Source: a virus
IMG/VR virus record: IMGVR_UViG_3300035666_000007
Span: 34,035 to 98,034 of that record
Length of the DNA stretch: 64,000 nt
Reading direction: 5' to 3' (one strand)
Part shown: positions 22,783 through 28,807 of the stretch, piece after piece
Position numbering within the stretch: the stretch's first letter is position 1
Layout: every line of letters starts with the position of its first letter
The notes under the pieces: generated by a model
Databases searched by the model: none
Seen by the model: the letters and a program-made list of their open reading frames with translations, nothing else
What the model was told of the DNA's origin: nothing
Translations under genes and position numbers: made by a program

Positions 22783-22816
22783 GCGAGAGCCGCCCTGCGC
22801 GGTTTTCGCGCTTTTT
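22783..22816 (+). terminator. Attenuator-like leader hairpin of P7
   Basis: GCGAGAGCCGC pairs fully (11 bp with G-T wobbles) with GCGGTTTTCGC around the loop CCTGC; GC and TTTTT follow. It begins about two bases after the predicted transcription start and is the strongest of the leader structures. Confidence 0.7.
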
Positions 22817-22833
22817 ACGCCTTTGATTTTTAC

Positions 22834-22864
22834 TTCAATGATCTAAGTTTTTTTAGTTGAAGTG
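22834..22864 (+). repeat. Second leader stem-loop of the P7 unit
   Basis: ACTTCAA and CTAA pair with TTAG and TTGAAGT around a T-rich loop, about 36 bases before the first gene of the unit. It may shield or expose that start. Confidence 0.5.
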
Positions 22865-22899
22865 TAGTTTCACAAGCCGTATTCACCTCAGATCTTTCG

Positions 22900-23046
22900 A
22901 TGAAACTTTCAACAGTTTTGAATCACCAGCGCTGCTTGACAGGGCAACTGGAAAGCATTTACTTCAACGCAAGGCTGTGTCGTCCGAAACACAGTCAGAT
23001 ACTTGCTGAAACGCAAAAGCTTTTTACAAGTGAGACGTTTCGGTGA
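22900..23046 (+). CDS. Small hypothetical protein, 48 aa
   Basis: Opens at ATG behind the P7 leader and reads MKLSTVLNHQRCLTGQ, then LESIYFNARLCRPKHSQ, ending FTSETFR. Basic and probably helical. Its stop is immediately followed by the next frame. No family recognised. Confidence 0.55.
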   Translation: MKLSTVLNHQRCLTGQLESIYFNARLCRPKHSQILAETQKLFTSETFR

Positions 23047-23313
23047 TTGCCGCACTGGTCGCGTTCTGTGATTTTGGCAAGGCGCGAAACGCTCTCGAAA
23101 GAAATTTATCAGTATTTGCGTTTTGCGTTTATTGGTGCCGATGGTGTGCCGAGAGGGTTAAATGATTTGACAGCGGAAGACCGTCAGGCGGTTTTTGATG
23201 GCAAAATCACAGGGCATCATTATTGGATGAGAGAGAAATCAAGATCGGCTTGGATTGAGAATGGAGAACACAAAGAGCTAATCGTAAAAGAAATCACCAC
23301 GGAGTTCTACTGA
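23047..23313 (+). CDS. Hypothetical protein, about 88 aa
   Basis: The frame can start only at TTG directly after the preceding stop, or at GTG seven codons later (23068). Both are weak, so coupling to the upstream gene is likely. The core reads YLRFAFIGADGVPRG, then DRQAVFDGKITGHHYWM. It ends with a TGATG overlap with the next gene. No family recognised. Confidence 0.55.
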   Translation: MPHWSRSVILARRETLSKEIYQYLRFAFIGADGVPRGLNDLTAEDRQAVFDGKITGHHYWMREKSRSAWIENGEHKELIVKEITTEFY

Positions 23314-23774
23314 TGAACGAATTACTCGCCCTTCAGGTTAAAAACCGCAATCAATTGAATGCAGTAGCAAACGAGCTGCAAAACAAATTTGGAGATCTTT
23401 TTGCTACGCTGATTGGCAAGAAAGCGATCAAGGTTACGCCCTATCGGACGTTTACCGCAAAGATCAAGGATCAGGTTGCGCAGATTGTTGATTTGCCTGA
23501 TGGATTTTCGATCGTTTACGATTGCGGTGGCTTGACTCGTGTATTTGCGAGTTTGACGAAAAGATTTGATTTCGTTGGTCGCACGTACTATTTGCGTACG
23601 AGCATTTTCGTTTGCCCTCTTGACAGAGAAAATGTCGCCCCTTTTGAGATTCTTCCCACCGTCAGGAGAACTGACTTTACCGTGGAAGAGATTGCTTCGG
23701 CAAGAGAAAGAATTGCCGAACTCGATCGAGAACTTAGCCAGCTGAAAGGGCTGGTTAATGACTTCTATCCCTGA
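23313..23774 (+). CDS. Hypothetical protein, 153 aa
   Basis: The N-terminal helix (NQLNAVANELQNKFGDLF) is followed by a basic loop with GKKAIKVTPYRTF, a beta-rich middle (GFSIVYDCGG) and a C-terminal coiled-coil-like helix (ASARERIAELDRELSQL). The layout resembles other phage proteins with a GKKI motif near residue 36, but no function is known. Confidence 0.7.
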   Translation: MNELLALQVKNRNQLNAVANELQNKFGDLFATLIGKKAIKVTPYRTFTAKIKDQVAQIVDLPDGFSIVYDCGGLTRVFASLTKRFDFVGRTYYLRTSIFVCPLDRENVAPFEILPTVRRTDFTVEEIASARERIAELDRELSQLKGLVNDFYP

Positions 23775-23781
23775 TTTAGCC

Positions 23782-23970
23782 ATGCATCACATTTGCTTGC
23801 TCCAGGATGGCGAGATGAACAGCCTCGCCGAATTCAACAGTTACGAAGACGCGGGTGATCATTACGATCAATTCTGCAACAAGCATCCAAACGGCTGGGT
23901 TGAAATTGTTTCAGATGCAGATTTCTTGATCACAAAAGCCGGAGCAAAACTTCAGGAGCAACCTTTCTGA
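23782..23970 (+). CDS. Small hypothetical protein, 62 aa
   Basis: Start at ATG of MHHICLLQDG; an earlier ATG at 23758 overlaps the preceding gene. An acidic alpha/beta protein (FNSYEDAGDHYDQFCNKH). No family recognised. It ends two bases before the next start. Confidence 0.6.
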   Translation: MHHICLLQDGEMNSLAEFNSYEDAGDHYDQFCNKHPNGWVEIVSDADFLITKAGAKLQEQPF

Positions 23971-23972
23971 AA

Positions 23973-24233
23973 ATGAACGACCAAAAGTTAATTGACAAAG
24001 CTGTAAAAATTCATAAACAGCTGATCGAGAATGCAGGCAAGGATCCTGCTTTGATTGATCTTGCGCTTGAACGCAGAGCCAGCAAGTTGCATCATTTCTT
24101 TTACGAAAAAGTTCCGGCTCGTATTTTTCACAAATACGTCAAAGCGGTTCACGAATCCACCGGTCGCCCCAATTGGCTCGCCGGTAGGCAAGGCGTTCCT
24201 TACGGTTTCTGCCCCGACGATCGTTTGCCCTGA
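23973..24233 (+). CDS. Small helical protein, 86 aa; paralogue of the gene at 18285
   Basis: Diverged copy of the protein at 18285-18539, with the same three landmarks (HK-x-LI, FY-x-K-x-P, and YV-x-AVH-x-x-TGR followed by WL-x-GR-x-GV). The C-terminus is shorter in matching sequence and ends differently. It is the last gene of the early block. Confidence 0.75.
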   Translation: MNDQKLIDKAVKIHKQLIENAGKDPALIDLALERRASKLHHFFYEKVPARIFHKYVKAVHESTGRPNWLAGRQGVPYGFCPDDRLP

Positions 24234-24529
24234 ATCAATTCAAATACTTACAGCAGTGGTGTGGCTTTGTCTGCATCACTGCTTTTTTGTTTGTTGAGCA
24301 AGGTTGCCCCCTTCATCCCGTCCCGCACTTGCCGATCCACAGCAGGCCGCTGAGAGCCGCTGGAAGGCCTTTGCGGATGTCGATGCCCCTAGGAGACGCT
24401 GAAGCGTCGAGAGGCGTCTAGATGAGGCGTTTAGCGCTGTCTCCGTTGGTTTGAGATTGAGCCTTGATCGGTTAGCGTGCGAGCGTTCGAGATTCGCAAC
24501 GGATGCGCAGACAGAGCACGTGCGAGGTG
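24234..24529. other. Gap after the early block
   Basis: No gene seen. It holds the terminator at 24252-24288 and the inverted repeat GACGCT-ga-AGCGTC (24395-24408), followed by related GAGGCGT repeats. Base composition changes here: the next two genes are visibly richer in A and T. Confidence 0.5.
24252..24288 (+). terminator. Intrinsic terminator ending the early block
   Basis: AGCAGTG pairs with CACTGCT (7 bp) across an 18-base loop and runs into six T. It lies 18 bases after the last early gene. Confidence 0.8.
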
Positions 24530-24973
24530 ATGACGGTTGCGGAAGTGCATCGAAGATTGCGTGCAGTCAAACGCAGTCTTGCAAACAAAAGCCAGGTCTT
24601 GTATTATCAATCTCTTAATTTAGATTGTCTAAAACTTGACCTTACAGAGGTAGAGAGTTTCTACACTTGCCCGATCAGTTTTGACAAAAAGCAGTTTCTA
24701 GCATATATCATTAACAAACAGTCTTTGTTCAATCAAGACAACTTTATTCATGCAGATATTCTTGATTACGTCTCCAATCGCAAAAAAACAATTTGCAAAA
24801 GCTTTGCAGTAACAGCAATGCTTTTTACCAAGTACAGAGATTTTAGCGAAGTTCACAAACACGTTATTGTTTGCATTGGCAGCATCTATCACGCCCCCCG
24901 ACTCTTTTATAAGGATATGGCTAGCGGTCGAATTGTCTACGAGAAGTGCAGCGAGTATATAGACTTACTGTAA
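24530..24973 (+). CDS. Hypothetical protein, 147 aa, AT-rich
   Basis: I prefer the ATG of MTVAEVHRRLRAV; an in-frame ATG at 24503 adds nine residues. The protein has helix EVHRRLRAVKRSLANK and a later basic segment (SNRKKTICKSFAVTAM). No family recognised. Codon use is visibly more AT-rich than in the early block, which suggests separate acquisition. Confidence 0.65.
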   Translation: MTVAEVHRRLRAVKRSLANKSQVLYYQSLNLDCLKLDLTEVESFYTCPISFDKKQFLAYIINKQSLFNQDNFIHADILDYVSNRKKTICKSFAVTAMLFTKYRDFSEVHKHVIVCIGSIYHAPRLFYKDMASGRIVYEKCSEYIDLL

Positions 24974-25046
24974 TGTAATTTTGAAAAATTCATTTCGCCC
25001 CATTCTCTTCTTTCTTCTTTCTTTTTCTTCTTTTTTCTTTATAGTC

Positions 25047-25727
25047 ATGACTGATTACAACTTTGAAATTCAAGACAGTAGTTTTGATCTTAATGATGAA
25101 CAACTTGATTCACTTAATTGTGAAGAACTTAATGTTTTAGAACAAGACACGAATCTTACCTCTCTCGCGCCCGTTGCTGACAGCAAGCAATCTAATAGCT
25201 CTACAGTAATGGATGATACGGTTAACCAATCGTGGCAGTTCAGATCGAAATTAGCTACCAATGAAACAGAAAAAGAATACCTTATCTTTAAGTTTTGGTT
25301 AGATGCAGGATCGGGACGATCAAAGCAGTACGTATCAAAAGTCTATAATTTAACAGAAAACTCTATCTTCAAGGTAGCAAATAAGAATAACTGGGACTTG
25401 AGAGCTACGGATTACGACTGTTTTCAGTTGCAGTTAATGACCGCTGCAGAGAACAGCCGTCGTGCTCAGTTGCATAAACAGAAGCTAGAAGAGTACCGTC
25501 AACAACAGGAGTTCATTGGGCGAAGCCTGTCATCCGATGCAGCAAAGTTAGCAGCAATTGTTAGCAATACGTTGGATCAGTTTATGTTAAATGATCGGTT
25601 GGTGGATATTCGTGATTTACCAGCTGTTTTGAATGCTGCTAACAAAGCAGCAGAGGTTGGTCGTAACTTGCAAAGTTCTGCATTAGGCGTTGATCAGTTG
25701 CTGACTGCTCTGGAAGAATGCGAGTGA
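25047..25727 (+). CDS. Probable terminase small subunit, 226 aa
   Basis: Start at ATG of MTDYNFEIQ. The frame extends upstream only through a pyrimidine tract coding for a run of Phe and Leu, which is not protein-like. After an acidic N-terminus, residues 77-125 match the helix-turn-helix of phage small terminase subunits: LIFKFWLDAGSGRSKQYV, TENSIFKV and NNWDLRATDYD. A long helix and a C-terminal part follow. The family recognises packaging sites on the phage genome. It lies 4.9 kb upstream of the large subunit, with the probable origin between them. Confidence 0.65.
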   Translation: MTDYNFEIQDSSFDLNDEQLDSLNCEELNVLEQDTNLTSLAPVADSKQSNSSTVMDDTVNQSWQFRSKLATNETEKEYLIFKFWLDAGSGRSKQYVSKVYNLTENSIFKVANKNNWDLRATDYDCFQLQLMTAAENSRRAQLHKQKLEEYRQQQEFIGRSLSSDAAKLAAIVSNTLDQFMLNDRLVDIRDLPAVLNAANKAAEVGRNLQSSALGVDQLLTALEECE

Positions 25728-25756
25728 CCGCTGCAATGCAATCAATCATGTGCGTG

Positions 25757-25770
25757 CGGTTGGCCAACCG
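25757..25770. repeat. Perfect 14-bp palindrome
   Basis: CGGTTGGCCAACCG, 30 bases after the small terminase gene and about 195 bases before the RepL-like gene. A likely protein binding site; no partner is known. Confidence 0.5.
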
Positions 25771-25963
25771 TATGCATGGGTTGATGTTGTGCTTGCGGTT
25801 GAGGACCACCATCGCGGCGGTTGATCGGGCTGTTGGTGTTAGACAATGAGAAGCATAGAGAACGTCGATTCAGCCCTGTCCACGCCTGGGTTTCTTGATC
25901 GGTCAGTCAAGGTGACGTGGACTTAGACGGTGTAGACTCAGCTCCACCACTGGGTCGCCAAAA

Positions 25964-26377
25964 ATGCCCCCTGTCCCGCCCTCCGCTGCAGATGCCGATG
26001 CTGTTGCGGTTGCAAAAACAGATGGCCATTCCGGTTTTTGCATGTTTCATCCGCTGGAAGCAAGGAAATACTTTGCGCAAATCAAGCGGCGTGAATTGAT
26101 GCCTCGTGACTTTGCGGTGTTGTTTGCGGTTTTGTCGTTGTGCGATACGAAGACCGGACGGGTTCGATTCATCATTCAAGAGCTTGGCGAAGAGTTGGGC
26201 ATGCACCCCACCGTGGTTAGTAGCTCGATACGGCGACTCAAAAAGCATTTACTGATTGCCAATTGCGTGGATCCCGATGGGGACCGCTATTACTTAATCA
26301 ATCCGTATTTGTTGTCGGTTGGGCGTCGGCAGCGTTGGGGATTGTTGCTGAAGCGGTTTGAGCTGGCGCTGGAATAG
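25964..26377 (+). CDS. RepL-like winged-helix replication protein, 137 aa
   Basis: After a low-complexity Ala-rich start, the protein follows the layout of RepL-type plasmid replication proteins. ARKYFAQIKRRELMPRDFAV leads into VLSLCDTKTGRVRF, a winged helix (IIQELGEELGMHPTVVSSSI, RRLKKHLL) and the closing RYYLINPYLLS. RepL proteins bind a nearby origin and start replication. The two tandem repeat arrays immediately downstream fit that role. A transcription regulator of similar fold cannot be excluded. Confidence 0.7.
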   Translation: MPPVPPSAADADAVAVAKTDGHSGFCMFHPLEARKYFAQIKRRELMPRDFAVLFAVLSLCDTKTGRVRFIIQELGEELGMHPTVVSSSIRRLKKHLLIANCVDPDGDRYYLINPYLLSVGRRQRWGLLLKRFELALE

Positions 26378-26378
26378 C

Positions 26379-26590
26379 CATTCAGGTTGCCTTCATGTTT
26401 TCGCATTCACGAAAGCCATTCAGGTTGCATTCAAATGCCCCATTCACGATTTGCATTCATGAAAGCCATTCACGATGGCCATTCATGCTGCATTCACGAT
26501 TTGCATTCACGATTTGCATTCACGATTTGCATTCACGAAAGCCATTCACGAAAGCCATTCACGATATGGATTCACGAAAGCCAGTCACGG
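26379..26590. repeat. Tandem 13-bp repeat array A
   Basis: About 16 units, mostly exactly 13 bp, of consensus CATTCACGATTTG or CATTCACGAAAGC. Three identical units stand at 26491-26529 and two at 26530-26555; two units are 11 bp and the first few are degenerate. The array begins right at the stop of the RepL-like gene. Such iterons typically bind a replication initiator. Confidence 0.85.
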
Positions 26591-26660
26591 ATGCGGATGG
26601 AAACCGGGCCCGGCGGAGGACTCAGGCTTTGGAGCCGTTGTCGATCGCCCACCCGGCTTG

Positions 26661-27064
26661 ATAGTTACAGATAGCGATTCCAGACAAATAGTTACAGATA
26701 GCGATTGTCACCTGATAGTTACAGATAGCGATTGTCACCTGATAGTTACAGATAGCAATTGTTGATAAATAGTTACAGATAGCGATTGCTATTTAATAGT
26801 TACAGATAGCAATTGTTGCATATCAGATAGCAATTGCCAGTAAATAGTTACAGATAGCGATTGTTGGCTAATAGTTACAGATAGTAATTGTTGCTTGATA
26901 GTTACAGATAGCGATTGTTATGTGTTAGACAGCAATGACTGATCAATAGTTACAGATAGTGATTGCTAGTAAATAGTTATAGATAGTGATTGTTATTTGA
27001 TAGTTACAGATAGCGATTGCTATTTGATAATAATAAATAGCGATTACTGGTAAATAGTTATCAC
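26661..27064. repeat. Tandem 27-bp repeat array B
   Basis: Fifteen units, mostly 27 bp. The conserved core ATAGTTACAGATAGCGATTG is followed by seven variable bases. Units two and three (26688-26741) are identical. Units at 26822 and 26925 are shortened by loss of the leading ATAGTTAC part. The regular spacing of 27 bp and conserved core fit binding of a multimeric protein, as at plasmid origins or centromere-like partition sites. Confidence 0.9.
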
Positions 27065-27075
27065 AAGCCCCGCGT

Positions 27076-27093
27076 TGGTGTTATCGAACACCA
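27076..27093. repeat. Hairpin at the end of array B
   Basis: TGGTGTT and AACACCA form a perfect 7-bp stem with loop ATCG. Two copies of ACAGTTACCGATACA (near 27097 and 27132) follow it and resemble a shortened form of the array B core. Confidence 0.6.
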
Positions 27094-27182
27094 GCACAGT
27101 TACCGATACAATTGCCAGTACAGTTGCTAATACAGTTACCGATACAGAGGCGGAAACAGTCCGGCTGTGGTGTCACCCCTTG

Positions 27183-27211
27183 TTGACACCAATGGTGCGG
27201 ATCGGTCCTAT
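27183..27211 (+). promoter_or_regulatory. Promoter with palindromic operator before the gene at 27270
   Basis: TTGACA, 17 bases, TCCTAT. The palindrome CACCAATGGTG (27187-27197) overlaps the -35 box. It shares the ACCAATGGT core with the operators at 4689, 9375 and 12753. The -10 box is poor. Confidence 0.6.
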
Positions 27212-27269
27212 CCGTGGTAGGATCGGCAAAGCCGGAGGACCCCCTTTCCTCCCTCCGGCCCTTGGACCC

Positions 27270-27899
27270 ATGACCCGCACCACCAGCACCACCACCAGCA
27301 CCACGGAGCCCGCGCCCTCCGCCCTCATGGCGGAGTTGCTCGCCGCGTTCCATCAAGTCGCCGCCCAAGGCCCCAGCAAGCGCAGCAGCGCCGCCGCCGC
27401 TCCTGTCGATCCTTGGGAGGGTGTGACGCTCACCCTTGAGCAGGAGCGCGCCTTAATCAAGCTGGGTTGGCATCAGCAAGGCTGGACAGTCCGGGAGAAA
27501 GCCAGCCGCCAGGCCTTGCCGCCCCACCTAGCCAAAGCTGGCCCCCAACAGCCCGACGCCCGCAAGGTGGCGGAAGGCCTGGTAGACGTCCAGGGATTGG
27601 CCAACTGGAGCGCCTTAGGCATGATCTGCGCCCGCCTGGCTGCCTACGGCAAACTGCACGTTGGGGCCGTGGCGCAGGTCTTGGTGGCCACTGGAGCAGC
27701 CGGAGATTGGTCCGCCACGCCTGGCAAGTTTGCCTCAAAATTGGGATCCGTGTTGCGGGTGAAGATCACGCGAACGGGAGATGGCTACTACGAAGCCACC
27801 CCAAACGGCCATCAGCCCATGCACGACGTGCTAGCCCGTATGGCCGATGGCATCCTCAAACCAGCCCAGCCCGCCAAGCCCGCCAAGCCAGCCGACTGA
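27270..27899 (+). CDS. Hypothetical protein beside the origin, 209 aa
   Basis: Start at ATG of MTRTTSTTTS; the frame is open further upstream but only through repeat and promoter sequence. A Thr/Ser- and Ala/Pro-rich N-terminus leads into a helical domain (TLEQERALIKLGWHQQGWTV, DARKVAEGL, ALGMICARLAAYG), a possible winged helix (GKFASKLGSVLRVKITRTGDGYY) and a Pro/Ala-Lys tail. Codon use is very GC-rich compared with neighbours. Its place next to the arrays, under an operator-bearing promoter, suggests a replication, copy-control or partition role. That is inference. Confidence 0.65.
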   Translation: MTRTTSTTTSTTEPAPSALMAELLAAFHQVAAQGPSKRSSAAAAPVDPWEGVTLTLEQERALIKLGWHQQGWTVREKASRQALPPHLAKAGPQQPDARKVAEGLVDVQGLANWSALGMICARLAAYGKLHVGAVAQVLVATGAAGDWSATPGKFASKLGSVLRVKITRTGDGYYEATPNGHQPMHDVLARMADGILKPAQPAKPAKPAD

Positions 27900-27965
27900 C
27901 CGCGCCCACCAGGGGGAGGACGCCCCTCCCCCACCCCTCCAAACCACACCGCCGCAGCTCCATCC

Positions 27966-28163
27966 ATGAATCAAGAACTCTTCATCACCCCCAATCACAC
28001 CCTCTTCATTTTCCAGCCTGTCTTTGATGGTTTTCAGGTTTCCATCCAAACGAACCACGAAAGGCCAAATGAAAGCGAACCTCTGACGCACTATGTACCA
28101 GCGAAAAAAGCCGAGCAGTTGCGATTTAGTCTCCTATTGCAAGGCGCACAAGAAATAACGTAA
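27966..28163 (+). CDS. Hypothetical protein, 65 aa
   Basis: A small beta-rich protein (HTLFIFQPVFDGFQVSIQT) with a polar second half. No family recognised. It ends just before a strong inverted repeat. Confidence 0.5.
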   Translation: MNQELFITPNHTLFIFQPVFDGFQVSIQTNHERPNESEPLTHYVPAKKAEQLRFSLLLQGAQEIT

Positions 28164-28176
28164 TAACTCAGTCTGG

Positions 28177-28200
28177 CCCGGTAGTTTGCACCCTACCGGG
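28177..28200 (+). terminator. Strong hairpin, possible terminator
   Basis: CCCGGTAG and CTACCGGG form a perfect 8-bp stem with an 8-base loop, 14 bases after the stop at 28163. There is no T-run. Confidence 0.45.
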
Positions 28201-28312
28201 TCGCACCCTAAAGGTTGGAGGGGGGCAAGCCCTGCCTCCGAAGGGCAATGCGATACCCCCACCCTCAAATATTTTTTACCCATTACACCAGGCTTATACA
28301 CTTAACATATTC

Positions 28313-28344
28313 ACCACTCTCTATTTTTAACTATAAAGAGTGGT
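28313..28344. repeat. Perfect 8-bp inverted repeat in AT-rich DNA
   Basis: ACCACTCT and AGAGTGGT around an AT-rich loop that can pair partly inside. Function unknown; a protein binding site or cruciform is possible. Confidence 0.55.
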
Positions 28345-28407
28345 ATGGCTAAAAAATTTTTTGCTCTATTTTTCTGCAAACGCTGCTTCAATGTTGCCAC
28401 ACGAGAC

Positions 28408-28436
28408 TTGCCCGACTTGAAGCGATCGAGTATTGT
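28408..28436 (+). promoter_or_regulatory. Promoter before the zinc-ribbon and thyX genes
   Basis: TTGCCC, a 17-base spacer and TATTGT form a moderate sigma70-like promoter. It would start about 19 bases before the gene at 28462. Confidence 0.45.
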
Positions 28437-28461
28437 CACGGAGTCACTGAATTGACAATCA

Positions 28462-28776
28462 ATGAACCCGACTGGCGATCCATCGATCTCTGAGGCCATC
28501 GACCCTTGGGCGCACCGCTCTCAGAACATGCGCTGCAAGTCGTGCATGTGGTTTGCACCAAAGAAGAACGAGCAAGGCGTAATCGACATTGGGCGTTGTC
28601 GGCGTCATGCGCCAACCATGAACGGATTTCCTGTTGTGTTTGTAAATGATTGGTGCGGGGACCATAGGCTAAATGAAAATTATTCAGCCTGCGCCCTTGC
28701 TGATGGTGCAACCGTTTTGACGCCCTTGCTGATAGCGAACCCGCTTCACGGAAAGCACTCATCCGTGAGCCATTAA
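28462..28776 (+). CDS. Conserved phage zinc-ribbon protein, 104 aa
   Basis: CKSCMWF at residues 25-31, GRCRRHAPTMNGFPVVF at 44-60 and DWCGDHRLNE at 63-72 give a four-Cys zinc site (C25, C28, C46, C65). They match a small family found in many phages and prophages. Its molecular role is unknown to me. It precedes thyX by 31 bases and is probably cotranscribed with it. Confidence 0.85.
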   Translation: MNPTGDPSISEAIDPWAHRSQNMRCKSCMWFAPKKNEQGVIDIGRCRRHAPTMNGFPVVFVNDWCGDHRLNENYSACALADGATVLTPLLIANPLHGKHSSVSH

Positions 28777-28807
28777 CGCAACAATCGATCAACTATCAAA
28801 TCAAAAC

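Larger units (their letters stand above)
26378..27269. other. Probable origin or partition region, no protein gene
   Basis: An 892-base stretch without a credible gene; frames that cross it merely translate repeats. It contains the 13-bp array (26379-26590), a GC-rich spacer, the 27-bp array (26661-27064), a hairpin (27076-27093), further degenerate repeats and a promoter with operator (27183-27211). Confidence 0.65.
28164..28461. other. Gap with two strong inverted repeats
   Basis: No gene seen in this 298-base stretch. CCCGGTAG/CTACCGGG (28177-28200) may end the preceding transcript. ACCACTCT/AGAGTGGT (28313-28344) flanks an AT-rich 16-base loop in an AT-rich stretch. The promoter at 28408-28436 follows. 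Confidence 0.5.

Noticed and set aside
24981-25046. Upstream extension of the small terminase-like gene as a signal peptide
   Set aside because: The run of Phe, Leu and Ser simply reflects a pyrimidine tract; the downstream ATG gives a normal protein start.
26387-26765. Three overlapping plus-strand frames of 88-96 codons
   Set aside because: They only translate the 13-bp and 27-bp repeats; the absence of stops follows from the repeat sequence and the peptides are simple His/Ser/Phe repeats.
26379-27064. Repeat arrays as CRISPR
   Set aside because: Units are contiguous or nearly so, with no unique 25-40 base spacers, no leader and no cas gene; tandem iterons explain them better.
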